Below, one piece after another: positions 46,533 through 55,420 of a stretch of 64,000 nt of DNA. A model generated the notes under the pieces. The model ran no database searches. It was not told the origin of the DNA and worked only from the letters and a program-made list of their open reading frames with translations. The translations under genes and the position numbers were made by a program. The stretch comes from Bacteroidota bacterium. GTDB lineage: Bacteria > Bacteroidota > Ignavibacteria > Ignavibacteriales > Ignavibacteriaceae. Each line of letters begins with the position of its first letter. Position 1 is the stretch's first letter. The stretch spans positions 1 to 64,000 of the forward strand of contig JACZTL010000018.1 in NCBI GenBank assembly GCA_022573715.1, read 5' to 3'.

Positions 46533-48282
46533 TGTTAACAAAAACATTATTTGGTCTACAGCCTTCGTAAATGAACTTGCTGCAAACGGACTAAAGTTTG
46601 CCTGTATCTCTCCCGGCTCAAGAAACACTCCTCTAACACTTGCTTTTGCTAAAAATAAAAAGATAGAAAAATATGTGCTAATTGATGAAAGGAGTTCGGC
46701 TTTTTTTGCATTGGGATTGGCTAAAGTTAAAAATGAACCGGTAGTATTAGTTTCAACATCAGGAACAGCTACAGCAGAACTTTATCCGGCTATTATTGAA
46801 GCTTATAAACAAAGAATTCCATTAATTGTTTGCACGGCTGACAGAGCACCAGGATTTTTTGAACGCGGTGCTAATCAAACAATAAATCAACAGAATATTT
46901 ATGCTAATCATATTCGCTTTTTTTGGGATATGGGAATGCCTCAAATAAATGCTGTGAAAATTAAAAATGTTCGAAAAATTGCTCATAAATCCATTGATAT
47001 TTCTCTGTATAGAAATCCCGGGCCTATTCATTTAAATTTTCCATTTAATAAACCTTTTGAACCTGATGCTTTCACACATCAAATAAGTAATGTGATAAAT
47101 GATATTGCACAAAACAAAAAATCAATAATTGGTTCGTTTGCTAAAAACCAAGAAGATTTTATTTCTTATAAAAAGCTGTTTCACAATTTAATTGTTACTC
47201 TAAATAATTTTGAAAAAGGTATTATAATAGTAGGTCCCGAAAATTACATGGATGGTTTCCACAAAAAGATTGTTCAACTCTCTGAAAAATTAAATTACCC
47301 TGTTCTTGCCGATGGTGCTTCACAGTTAAGATTTCATACTCACTCAAAGAAAAATATAATTACAAATTATGATGCATTTTTAAGAAGCGAAAAATTTTTA
47401 AAAAAACATAAACCTGGTATCATATTGCACTTCGGTAGAACAATTACCTCAAAAGGATTGGAATATTATCTCGCTAAAATTAAATGTCAAAAATATTTAA
47501 TTAATGAATTTGGTGATATTTTTGACCCTTCAAATAACACAACTGCTTCATTAAAATATTTACCGTCAATGTTTTGTGATGAAATTATTAATAGATTAAA
47601 TAAAAAACATACTGAAAGTAAATGGTTAAATTCATTTATTAGAGCTGACATAATAACTGAAAAAATAAAAAATAAAATAATTTCAAAAGCTAAATTCCCA
47701 ATTGAAAGCAGGGTAATAACAGAAGTTATTGATTTAATTCCCGAAGGATCAAATATAATGCTTTCAAACAGTACGCCTATTAGAGATTTTGATTACTTTG
47801 CTTCAAATACTAATAAGAAAATTACTGTTTTTAATAATAGGGGAGCCAGCGGTGTTGATGGAATAATATCAACTGCGATGGGAATCACGAAGAGAAGTAA
47901 AAAACCCACAGTTTTAATAATAGGTGATATTGCATTTTATTACGATTTAAATGGGCTTTTACAGACAAAGAAAAATTCTACGCCTCTTACAATTATTTTA
48001 ATAAATAATAACGGAGGTGGAATCTTTAGAATTCTTCCAATATCAAAATATAAAAATGTTTTTCAAAAATATTTTTTAACACCACATAATTTAAATTTTG
48101 CTGAATTAACAAAAGGATTTGGAGTAAAGCATACTTTAATAAAAAAATGGAGCCATTTTAGGAATTCTTTTAATACAGCAATTAAAAATAAAAATATTCA
48201 AGTGCTTGAATTAAAAACAGATTCAATCCAATCTTTAAAAATCAGGGAACAATACTGGGACAAAGTAAGGCAGACCCTTTGA
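46519..48282 (+). CDS. menD: SEPHCHC synthase (ThDP-dependent)
   Basis: 587 residues from ATG 46519, inside the end of menF. It joins isochorismate and 2-oxoglutarate to give 2-succinyl-5-enolpyruvyl-6-hydroxy-3-cyclohexene-1-carboxylate. Landmarks are the N-terminal SPGSRNTPLTLAF, the catalytic Glu in IDERSSAFFALG, and the ThDP motif from GDIAFYYDLNGLLQT to INNNGGGIF. The length is normal for MenD. It overlaps menH by 4 nt. Confidence 0.95.
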   Translation: MKKISVNKNIIWSTAFVNELAANGLKFACISPGSRNTPLTLAFAKNKKIEKYVLIDERSSAFFALGLAKVKNEPVVLVSTSGTATAELYPAIIEAYKQRIPLIVCTADRAPGFFERGANQTINQQNIYANHIRFFWDMGMPQINAVKIKNVRKIAHKSIDISLYRNPGPIHLNFPFNKPFEPDAFTHQISNVINDIAQNKKSIIGSFAKNQEDFISYKKLFHNLIVTLNNFEKGIIIVGPENYMDGFHKKIVQLSEKLNYPVLADGASQLRFHTHSKKNIITNYDAFLRSEKFLKKHKPGIILHFGRTITSKGLEYYLAKIKCQKYLINEFGDIFDPSNNTTASLKYLPSMFCDEIINRLNKKHTESKWLNSFIRADIITEKIKNKIISKAKFPIESRVITEVIDLIPEGSNIMLSNSTPIRDFDYFASNTNKKITVFNNRGASGVDGIISTAMGITKRSKKPTVLIIGDIAFYYDLNGLLQTKKNSTPLTIILINNNGGGIFRILPISKYKNVFQKYFLTPHNLNFAELTKGFGVKHTLIKKWSHFRNSFNTAIKNKNIQVLELKTDSIQSLKIREQYWDKVRQTL

Positions 48283-49100
48283 TTATTAAGTTTGACAATG
48301 CAAATCTGAACATTGAAACTTCTTCCTTATTATCGCCTAATAAAACTTGCATTTTTTTTCTTCATGGTTTTACAGGCTCATCAGCAGATTGGAAAAATAT
48401 TATTCCATTTATAAATAAGAATTTTATACCTATTTCGATTGACATAACAGGACACGGTAAAAGTGATTGTCCTGATGAATTGAATTATTATAAAACTGAT
48501 TCTCTAATTGAGCAAATAAAAAAAGTAACTGAATATTTTACAATAGAAAAATTTACATTTTGCGGTTATTCAATGGGTGGCAGACTTGCACTCTCGTTTG
48601 CAAATAAATACCCGGAAAAGTTGAAAGGATTAATCTTGGAAAGTTCTACTTACGGGATAAAGGATGAAACGGAAAGAGTACTTCGGAGAAAACAAGACAA
48701 AGAATTAACGGAATTTATAAGGACACATTCTATTGCTGAATTTGTAGAACACTGGTTGAATAAAGAGCTTTTTGATTCACTTAAAAAGTTGCACGAAGAA
48801 AAATTAAATAAGATAAAAAATGAAAAGAGGAAGAATAAAAAAATAGGACTTATAAATTCTTTGTTAGGTTTCGGAACGGGAAGTATGCCTTGTTTATATG
48901 ATGAGCTGAAAAGTTTGACTGTCTCTACTCTTTTAATTACCGGAGAATTTGATAGAAAGTTTACAGATATAAATAAAAAAATGGTAAAAGAGTTGCCTAA
49001 TGCAAAACATTCAATTATAAATAATGCAGGACACAACACTCATATTGAAGAACCTAAAGATTTTATAAATGCAGTTAATGAATTTTTAATAAATTATTAA
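48279..49100 (+). CDS. menH: SHCHC synthase, alpha/beta hydrolase
   Basis: 273 residues from TTG 48279, overlapping the menD stop by 4 nt. MenH removes pyruvate from the MenD product. The fold is an alpha/beta hydrolase: HGFTGSSADW for the oxyanion region, nucleophile Ser98 in GYSMGG, an Asp in GEFDRKF and His in GHNTHIEEP. The operon position makes MenH the best call over other hydrolases. Confidence 0.85.
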   Translation: MIIKFDNANLNIETSSLLSPNKTCIFFLHGFTGSSADWKNIIPFINKNFIPISIDITGHGKSDCPDELNYYKTDSLIEQIKKVTEYFTIEKFTFCGYSMGGRLALSFANKYPEKLKGLILESSTYGIKDETERVLRRKQDKELTEFIRTHSIAEFVEHWLNKELFDSLKKLHEEKLNKIKNEKRKNKKIGLINSLLGFGTGSMPCLYDELKSLTVSTLLITGEFDRKFTDINKKMVKELPNAKHSIINNAGHNTHIEEPKDFINAVNEFLINY

Positions 49101-49186
49101 ATATTATTTGCCAATCTCTCGATTTGCTTATTACTTATTCTCGTAACTTTTCAATATTTTTAATGATTCAATCAATTTAGATTTTT

Positions 49187-49204
49187 ATCCGTTAGCTAAC
49201 GGAT
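49187..49204. promoter_or_regulatory. 18-bp perfect palindrome between menH and menB
   Basis: ATCCGTTAGCTAACGGAT is its own reverse complement and is followed by TTGTTTT. It can fold as a hairpin in the transcript (a weak terminator or processing site) or bind a dimeric protein. It lies 32 bp before the menB start. Confidence 0.5.
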
Positions 49205-49236
49205 TGTTTTAACAATCAAATTTATTAGGAAACATT

Positions 49237-50070
49237 ATGTCTTATAATTGGAAACAGGCAAAAGAATATACCGATATCATTTACGAAAAGATGGACGGTA
49301 TTGCAAAAATAACTATTAACAGACCCGAAGTAAGAAATGCATTCAGACCCGAAACTGTGATGCAAATGTACGATGCTTTTGCGGATGCAAGAGAAGATCA
49401 GGAAATCGGTGTAGTTTTATTAACCGGAAAAGGTCCGGCAAAAGACGGAAAATATGCTTTTTGTTCAGGCGGTGACCAGAGAATTAGAGGCGATAAAGGT
49501 TATGTTGGAAAAGACGGAGTCCCCCGTTTAAATGTTTTGGATTTACAGAAATCAATTAGAAGTATACCAAAACCTGTTATTGCTTTGGTTGCCGGATATG
49601 CAATTGGAGGAGGCCAAGTATTGCACGTTGTCTGTGATCTTACAATAGCGGCGGATAATGCAATCTTTGGTCAGACCGGACCAAAAGTAGGTAGCTTTGA
49701 TGGAGGGTTCGGTTCAAGTTACCTTGCAAGAATTGTGGGTCAAAAAAAGGCAAGAGAAATTTGGTATTTGTGCGATGAATATAATGCAGAAGATGCAAAA
49801 GAAATGGGACTTGTTAATAAAGTTGTTCCTGTTGATAAGCTTGAAGAAGAAGGTGTTGCCTGGGCAAACAAAATTTTAACGCACAGTCCTATGGCAATAA
49901 GACTTTTAAAATCATCATTTAACGCCGAACTCGACGGACAGGCAGGAATTCAGGAATTAGCCGGAAATGCTACACTCCTCTATTATATGAGCGAAGAAGC
50001 ACAGGAAGGAAAGAAAGCATACCTTGAAAAAAGAAAACCGGATTTTAAAAAGTTCCCGAAACTACCATAA
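49237..50070 (+). CDS. menB: 1,4-dihydroxy-2-naphthoyl-CoA synthase
   Basis: A 277-residue crotonase-fold enzyme that closes the ring of O-succinylbenzoyl-CoA. The characteristic start [15 protein letters not shown], the oxyanion segment [12 protein letters not shown], and [15 protein letters not shown] are those of MenB and separate it from ordinary enoyl-CoA hydratases. AGGAAACATT precedes ATG. G+C appears higher than in its operon neighbours, fitting strong codon bias. Confidence 0.95.
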   Translation: MSYNWKQAKEYTDIIYEKMDGIAKITINRPEVRNAFRPETVMQMYDAFADAREDQEIGVVLLTGKGPAKDGKYAFCSGGDQRIRGDKGYVGKDGVPRLNVLDLQKSIRSIPKPVIALVAGYAIGGGQVLHVVCDLTIAADNAIFGQTGPKVGSFDGGFGSSYLARIVGQKKAREIWYLCDEYNAEDAKEMGLVNKVVPVDKLEEEGVAWANKILTHSPMAIRLLKSSFNAELDGQAGIQELAGNATLLYYMSEEAQEGKKAYLEKRKPDFKKFPKLP

Positions 50071-50110
50071 TACGTGAGACGTAAGACGAAAAACGTTAGA
50101 CGATTAATAC
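50071..50110 (+). repeat. Short degenerate GACG tandem in the menB-menA gap
   Basis: The run gtgagacgtaagacg, then aaaaacgttagacg, repeats an AGACG-type word at 8-14 bp steps in the 76-bp gap. It resembles low-complexity intergenic words common in related genomes; no role is assigned. Confidence 0.4.
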
Positions 50111-50146
50111 TAAAGACATAATACAAAAGTGTAAGGTTTCTTAAAA

Positions 50147-51031
50147 ATGGATAAAAGAAATAAATTTAAAAGCTGGATTTTGGCAAGCAGACCGAAAACT
50201 CTTCCTGCAGCAATCGTACCCATAATCGTCGGTTCATCTCTTGCATACAGTGAAGAAAAATTCATTTTATTAAATTCTTTAATCGCTTTATTTTGTTCGC
50301 TATTAATTCAAATAGGTACAAATTTTGTCAATGATCTATATGATTTTTTAAAGGGTTCTGATAAAAAAGACAGAAAGGGTCCTCAAAGAGTTTTAGCAAA
50401 CGGTATTATTTCAGTTAATGAAATGAAAATTGGAAGTGTTCTTACATTTTTATTGGCTTTTGTTGCCGGACTTTATCTTGTTTATATCGGTGGAATAATA
50501 ATATTGATAATAGGTATTGCATCTATCCTTGCCGGAATAGCTTATACAGCCGGTCCATTTCCCTTAGCATATAATGGGCTTGGTGATTTATTTGTTTTTA
50601 TCTTCTTTGGTATTGTTGCAACTATGGGTACTTATTATGTAAATACTTTTGAGTTTTCGCTTTTATCTTTTTTAGCTTCAATTCCTGTGGGAGCGTTAAT
50701 CACTAATATTTTACTTGTTAACAATTATAGAGATATTAATGAAGACAAAATTGCTAACAAAAAAACAACTACTGTTATATTCGGAAAAATTTTTACACGC
50801 CGGCAATATATATTTTTAATAGTATTTTCGTATATAATTCCTGTTACATTTTTTGTGTTTTTTAATTATTCATACTTAATTTTTCTTCCCTTTCTTTCTA
50901 TCCCTTTGTCGGCTTATCTAATTAAAATGCTTTACACATTAGATGGTGAAGCTTTAAATAAAGCATTGGAGCTATCAGCTAAATTATCAGGTCTCTATGG
51001 TATCTTATTTTCCATAGGCTTGATATTATGA
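50147..51031 (+). CDS. menA: 1,4-dihydroxy-2-naphthoate polyprenyltransferase
   Basis: A 294-residue UbiA-family membrane enzyme that attaches the prenyl tail to DHNA. ILASRPKTLPAAIVPI is a MenA-type start. The two Asp-rich motifs are NDLYDFLKGSDKKDR and NNYRDINEDKIANK, and about eight membrane helices are visible. It overlaps menC by 4 nt (ATGA). Confidence 0.95.
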   Translation: MDKRNKFKSWILASRPKTLPAAIVPIIVGSSLAYSEEKFILLNSLIALFCSLLIQIGTNFVNDLYDFLKGSDKKDRKGPQRVLANGIISVNEMKIGSVLTFLLAFVAGLYLVYIGGIIILIIGIASILAGIAYTAGPFPLAYNGLGDLFVFIFFGIVATMGTYYVNTFEFSLLSFLASIPVGALITNILLVNNYRDINEDKIANKKTTTVIFGKIFTRRQYIFLIVFSYIIPVTFFVFFNYSYLIFLPFLSIPLSAYLIKMLYTLDGEALNKALELSAKLSGLYGILFSIGLIL

Positions 51032-52053
51032 AAAATCTGAAAATATCCTACTCTGCTTATGAATTAAAATTTAAGAAGCCCTTTGTAACATCAAAAAGTG
51101 AGATAAGTAAAAAAAAAGGATTTTTAATTAAAATATCAGATAGCTCTTTTAGCGGTATGGGTGAATGTGCACCCTTTCCTGAATTTGGTTCCGAGACAAT
51201 TGAAAGAGCCGATGAAAAGCTTAAAGATTTAAATATAAAATTAAATTTAAATCCAAATAACTTTAAAGAAAATCTTCAAAATTCTTTCAAAAAATTAGAA
51301 AACTTTCCTTCATTAAAACATGGTATTGAGCAAGCTTTATTAAATCTAATATGTAATAAAACAAATATATCTTTAAATGAGCTTCTGAATGTTTCTTCAA
51401 ATTCAGAAATTCTTGTTAATGCTGTTGTAGGTTTTCTGCCTCCTGCTGAATCAGTAAAAGTTTGTTCTGATTTACTTAAAGAAGGATTTAAAACTATTAA
51501 AATAAAAGTGGGAAGAGATAAATTTGAAGATGATATAAAAGTTATCAAAAAAATAAGAGATAAACTTGGGAATGATTTTAAAATACGAATTGATGCAAAC
51601 GGTAAATGGAATTTGAAGAACGCTATCCTAATCCTTAACTCTTTAGAGAAATATAATATTGAATATGTTGAACAACCTGTGAACTCAATACAAGGATTCA
51701 TCAAATTAAAAAAAGAGACTAAAATTCCTTTAGCAGCAGACGAATCAATTAGAACACTCGCAGATGCTGAAAAATTTATTGATAAAAAAGCAGCGGATGT
51801 TTTAATTATAAAACCTATGATGTTAGGCGGATTACTTCCTACTCTAAAAATAATTGAACTTTGTGAAAAAAATAAAATGGATGTAGTTATCACTTCTTCA
51901 TTTGAATCATCATTAGGTAGATCTTTTGCTATTTTTGCCGCATCTATAGTAAAAAACAAAAATGCTCACGGTCTCGGGACAGCAAAGTATTTTATAAAAG
52001 ATATTTATCCTGATCCCTACCCTATTAAAAACGGCAAAATCATTCTTAAATAA
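51028..52053 (+). CDS. menC: o-Succinylbenzoate synthase
   Basis: A 341-residue enolase-superfamily enzyme that dehydrates SHCHC. The catalytic lysine is in KTIKIKVGRDKF, the metal ligands in RIDANGKW, EQPV and AADES, and the second lysine in IIKPMMLGG. The set is complete, so the enzyme should be active. The menC stop is followed at once by the menE start. Confidence 0.95.
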   Translation: MKNLKISYSAYELKFKKPFVTSKSEISKKKGFLIKISDSSFSGMGECAPFPEFGSETIERADEKLKDLNIKLNLNPNNFKENLQNSFKKLENFPSLKHGIEQALLNLICNKTNISLNELLNVSSNSEILVNAVVGFLPPAESVKVCSDLLKEGFKTIKIKVGRDKFEDDIKVIKKIRDKLGNDFKIRIDANGKWNLKNAILILNSLEKYNIEYVEQPVNSIQGFIKLKKETKIPLAADESIRTLADAEKFIDKKAADVLIIKPMMLGGLLPTLKIIELCEKNKMDVVITSSFESSLGRSFAIFAASIVKNKNAHGLGTAKYFIKDIYPDPYPIKNGKIILK

Positions 52054-53451
52054 ATGGATAGATTTTACAAAATATTTCAGAATGAATCAGCAGTTATAAT
52101 TTCTAAGGATGAAACAATAAATTATTCTGTACTTCAAAAAAAAGTTTTTTCCGTATCCGAACATCTTTCAGAAAAGGGAGTAAAAGAAAACGATATAGTA
52201 GCTATTCTTGGAAGAAATTCAATCGATTTTATAATTCTAATTCTATCATTATGGGAAATCAAAGCTGTTCCTGTACCTCTAAATTTCAATTTAAGTCACA
52301 AGGAATTAAAATTGATATTAAACGAACTTTCTCCAAAGAAGATTTTATATGATATCAATTTGAATAAAATACATAAATTTGAGAATCAAGATAATATCAA
52401 TTATCCTTTTAATTATTCTTCATTTATAAATGGAAAAAAAGAAAATAAAGAATTAGATTTAAAAAGAACCGCACTTATAATTTTTACTTCGGGTTCTTCT
52501 GGTAAACCAAAAGGTGTAAAACTAAGTTTTAATAATCTTATAAAAAGTGCGAAAGCTCAAAATAATTTTTTAGAACTTAATCAACACGATAACTATCTTG
52601 CTTCTCTTCCCTTTTATCACATCGGGGGATTTTCAATTATTATCAGGACGTTATTGTCAGGCGGAACTATTATAATCCCTAATTCTTTAAAAATTGATGT
52701 TTTGATTAATTCAATTATCAAGTATCAAGTAACATCTGTTTCTTTGGTTATTACTCAGCTAAAAAGAATGATTGATAAGAATTTTATTCCTCCGGATTAT
52801 TTAAAAAACGTTCTAATCGGTGGGAGTTTTATAGATAATGATTTAATCGTTAATGCATTTGATAAAGGATGGCTAATTATAAAAGTTTACGGTTCAACAG
52901 AGACTTGTTCATTTATAACAGCTAAAAGAATAAACTCAAACAACGATATATCGAATTCATTAGGTAAGGTTATTGGTAAGAATAAAATCGAAATTGTTGA
53001 CGATCATATTGCAGTTAAAGGTGAATCAGTAATGCAGGGCTATTTCAATAAACATACTGATTTTACAGGTGAGGGTTATTTTGTTAATGAAGACATCGGC
53101 TTTATAGATGAAAATAACGAATTGATTATTGAGAGCAGACGAGAAAACCTAATTATTTCGGGAGGAGAGAATGTTAGCCTAAAAGAAATAGAGAACTTTG
53201 TAACGGATTTTTATAAAATTGAAGATGCTGTTGTTATCGGGTTAGAGGATGATGAGTGGGGAGAAATTGTTGCCGTTGTTGTTGTTTCACTTGATAATGA
53301 AATGTTCCCGCTAATTGAACTTAACAATTTCTTATCGGATAAAATTGCCAAATATAAATTGCCAAAAAAACTTTTCTTTGTTTACAAAATACCCCGAAAT
53401 GAAATGGGAAAAGTTATGAGAGAAGAATTGATGAAGAAAATAAATTCATAA
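52054..53451 (+). CDS. menE: O-succinylbenzoate-CoA ligase
   Basis: A 465-residue adenylate-forming ligase. FTSGSSGKPKGVKLS is the phosphate-binding loop, VYGSTETC the adenine motif, and NEMGKVMREEL holds the late catalytic lysine. Last plus-strand gene of the men operon. Only one base separates its stop from the convergent thioesterase gene. Confidence 0.9.
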   Translation: MDRFYKIFQNESAVIISKDETINYSVLQKKVFSVSEHLSEKGVKENDIVAILGRNSIDFIILILSLWEIKAVPVPLNFNLSHKELKLILNELSPKKILYDINLNKIHKFENQDNINYPFNYSSFINGKKENKELDLKRTALIIFTSGSSGKPKGVKLSFNNLIKSAKAQNNFLELNQHDNYLASLPFYHIGGFSIIIRTLLSGGTIIIPNSLKIDVLINSIIKYQVTSVSLVITQLKRMIDKNFIPPDYLKNVLIGGSFIDNDLIVNAFDKGWLIIKVYGSTETCSFITAKRINSNNDISNSLGKVIGKNKIEIVDDHIAVKGESVMQGYFNKHTDFTGEGYFVNEDIGFIDENNELIIESRRENLIISGGENVSLKEIENFVTDFYKIEDAVVIGLEDDEWGEIVAVVVVSLDNEMFPLIELNNFLSDKIAKYKLPKKLFFVYKIPRNEMGKVMREELMKKINS

Positions 53452-53452
53452 A

Positions 53453-53857
53453 TTATTCAACAAAGTGACCTTCAAGACCTTTTTTAACCTCTTCACTAAT
53501 TTTTGTTTTTTTCCAATCTGTTCTATTGACAAAAACGTGGACAGTTCTAACATTACTGGTTACTTCCCCTTTATTGTTTTTACAGAGATAAGTTAATTCA
53601 AAAGATGAGTTTTTAAGATTTGTAACTGTAATTTCTATTTCCGTTGTTTCACCGGCAAGCAACGGCTTTCTGTATTTTGCCTCACAGTGAATAATCGGAA
53701 CAATAAAATTTTCATTCCCCCAGTAGCTGTCTTTTAAATTAAAAGACTCAATCATTGCTTCGTATGCCTCGTGACAAAGTTGAAAAATCCGTCCGTAAAA
53801 AAGAATCCCCTCTGGGTCGCAGTCGAAAAAATTAATCTTAGTTTTGAAAGTGATCAT
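53453..53857 (-). CDS. Hotdog thioesterase, probable DHNA-CoA hydrolase
   Basis: A 134-residue 4-hydroxybenzoyl-CoA thioesterase-type protein. FFDCDPEGILFYGRIFQ carries the expected Asp and the loop around it, followed by the helix CHEAYEAMIESF. Hydrolysis of 1,4-dihydroxy-2-naphthoyl-CoA is the one men step that lacks an enzyme in the operon, and this gene abuts menE, so it is the natural candidate (MenI role). The family is clear; the substrate is inferred. Confidence 0.75.
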   Translation of the reverse strand: MITFKTKINFFDCDPEGILFYGRIFQLCHEAYEAMIESFNLKDSYWGNENFIVPIIHCEAKYRKPLLAGETTEIEITVTNLKNSSFELTYLCKNNKGEVTSNVRTVHVFVNRTDWKKTKISEEVKKGLEGHFVE

Positions 53858-53887
53858 ATCAATGTACTATTAAACTGTTTTTTTTCT

Positions 53888-54193
53888 TTAAGTGATTCCG
53901 AAATTACCGAGAGTATTTCCTTTTTTTAATGTGTCGAGGTTACCGCTTTCAAACAAAACCTTTTTTGTTTTATTAGAAATATCTCTTTCCGAACTATTGC
54001 ATAACTTTAGCGCCTGATCTCGAAAACAATGTCCTTTTTTCAACAAAAGAAATTCATCTTCAAACTTTTGAATTTGCATACTGAAGATTTGTTGTGTAAC
54101 AAAACGATGATTGACTGCAGTTCCATAGTGCTCAAAATTATCTACGGCAACTATATAATGTAGTTGTGTTAAGGTCATGATTATAGGATTCAA
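53888..54193 (-). pseudogene. oxyR: OxyR fragment with a large internal deletion
   Basis: 101 codons. Residues 6-47 are the LysR-type DNA-binding start of OxyR (MTLTQLHYIVAVD, FVTQQIFSMQIQKFED). It then jumps straight to LLLKKGHCFRDQALKLC, which in E. coli OxyR surrounds the redox pair C199/C208. About 150 residues between are missing, and the protein stops at a GIT segment soon after. Both sensor cysteines are kept. OxyR is normally about 300 residues, so this cannot work as a regulator. It is co-directional with and downstream of the Dps-like gene. Confidence 0.8.
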
Positions 54194-54242
54194 ATATAGG
54201 CAAAGTAGTACTGAATTAAAATAACTGAAGGGGATACACTAT

Positions 54243-54286
54243 AAGAGGGACGATGAAAAATTCATTGTCCCTCTTAAATATTTTTT
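54243..54286. terminator. Strong hairpin after the Dps-like gene
   Basis: AAGAGGGACGATGAA and TTCATTGTCCCTCTT (54243-54275) form a 15-bp stem with one G-T pair and a 3-nt loop. The T-run (54281-54286) is on the plus strand, although the gene it would serve ends at 54305 on the minus strand. It probably works in both directions. Confidence 0.6.
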
Positions 54287-54304
54287 GACCGCGGGTAACT
54301 TATG

Positions 54305-54868
54305 TTAGTGATTACCCGGTAAAAATCTTCTTGTATATGGCGAATAACCTTGAGTTCTAACACCACCATGCCCTGAAGGTCCTTCCCCAAGGAATTCAGC
54401 AAACCAAGCTTCGTGCTCAATTTCTTCATGTAGTATAGCAAGTGCAAGATCATAAGTTCTGTGGTCTTTTCCTGCTGTTAAATCACATATTGCAGAATAT
54501 CCCGCAACAGCACAACGTTCAGCATTAACCAGAACTTTTAACATTGCTTGTATATCAGTTGGATCATCGGGCAGATATGCCGGTGGACAAGCTGAGATGT
54601 TATGAAAATCTACCATATCTCTTGGCAGTTTGCCTCCCAATTCATAAATTCTAGGAACCAAAGCTTCAAAATGATTAAAGTCTTCAATTCGCGCATCTTC
54701 TGTAATTGCCTTCAGACCCTCACCTTCTAATCCAATAAGGTTAACACGCAATATTGTATAGTAATAAAACGTGGTTAATTCGGCTGATGCATTCTTTATT
54801 AACATATCAACCAGTTTATCGACATCTATACCTGTTTTTTCAACCATTTTTCTAGCAATTTGAGCCAT
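54305..54868 (-). CDS. Dps-like ferritin of the thioferritin (DPSL) type
   Basis: A 187-residue ferritin-like protein that stores iron and consumes peroxide. Ferroxidase residues are visible in SAELTTFYYY (Glu30), RIEDFNHFE (Glu62, His66) and LHEEIEHEAW (Glu149, His152). Cys94 in SACPPAY, Cys119 in AERC and Cys128 fit the cysteine pattern of DPSL thioferritins, better known from archaea and anaerobes than ordinary Dps. Ribosome binding site AGGAGAGTGAA. A dyad covers the likely -35 region. It sits beside a broken oxyR. Confidence 0.85.
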   Translation of the reverse strand: MAQIARKMVEKTGIDVDKLVDMLIKNASAELTTFYYYTILRVNLIGLEGEGLKAITEDARIEDFNHFEALVPRIYELGGKLPRDMVDFHNISACPPAYLPDDPTDIQAMLKVLVNAERCAVAGYSAICDLTAGKDHRTYDLALAILHEEIEHEAWFAEFLGEGPSGHGGVRTQGYSPYTRRFLPGNH

Positions 54869-54901
54869 TTCACTCTCCTTTTTAGTTAATTAATGTTTTA
54901 G

Positions 54902-54907
54902 ATTATA
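54902..54907 (-). promoter_or_regulatory. Candidate -10 box of the Dps-like gene
   Basis: TATAAT on the minus strand, 33 bp upstream of the ATG. The -35 position, 17 bp further up, falls inside the dyad at 54923-54946 and reads ATCGAA, a poor match, as expected if an activator or repressor acts there. Confidence 0.4.
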
Positions 54908-54922
54908 CCCAATGTTTTATGC

Positions 54923-54946
54923 TATTCGATTTTTATTCATCGAATA
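54923..54946. promoter_or_regulatory. Dyad operator candidate upstream of the Dps-like gene
   Basis: TATTCGAT (54923-54930) and ATCGAATA (54939-54946) are perfect 8-bp inverted repeats spaced 8 bp. Outer bases CAATG/CATTG extend the symmetry imperfectly. The position over the -35 region suggests a binding site for a peroxide or iron regulator; which one is unknown. Confidence 0.45.
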
Positions 54947-55222
54947 AAGCATTGTAAATGTTCCTTTTGTTTAACTACTATGTTGAGATGTGATAAGTGT
55001 TGTATATTATCAAGATTGTAGTAACAAAATGATTTCAACAGATTGCTTATCACTTAATTTTTAATATATATAAATTTTCTTCTGAAATCAATTTTCTTAT
55101 AATAGTTAATAATTTTTTTATTATCATTATAATCTATTATAAATTATTAGAAAATTAATTGGAGCTAGTATAAAATTAATGTTCATATTTAATTTAATAT
55201 ATATTTAAGGAAAAAAATAACA

Positions 55223-55381
55223 ATGAACAAAACACCATCAAATGAAGAATAATTTCCCGAGTTTACCAAAAAATCTTTTGTCACATTAGTGCACGGAAAA
55301 GAATTTGAAGATATTACATCAGAAGACCATAAAAGAAGGAAAAAGGACAGGGCACAATTCAATTATAATTTGTCTCTGTGA
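55223..55381 (+). pseudogene. Small reading frame interrupted by an early stop
   Basis: ATG at 55223 follows AAGGAAAAAAATAACA. After nine codons a TAA interrupts. The frame then stays open to TGA 55379-55381, with FPEFTKKSFVTLVHGKEFED and a basic, charged stretch to the end. Good ribosome binding site plus open downstream frame suggest a small gene killed by one nonsense change. The family was not recognised. Confidence 0.35.
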
Positions 55382-55420
55382 AATGTTTAATGAAGGTGAC
55401 AGGTTTATCCTACCATTTTT

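Larger units (their letters stand above)
54869..55420. other. Long AT-rich gap with Dps-like promoter region and a broken small ORF
   Basis: 552 bp. It holds the promoter and dyad of the Dps-like gene (54902-54946), then about 270 bp of AT-rich DNA in which nothing was recognised, then the interrupted reading frame at 55223-55381. Confidence 0.6.

Noticed and set aside
51276-51959. 227-codon open frame opposite menC
   Set aside because: menC has a complete catalytic set; the antisense frame is rich in Ser, Phe and Ile as expected from reverse reading of an AT-rich gene.
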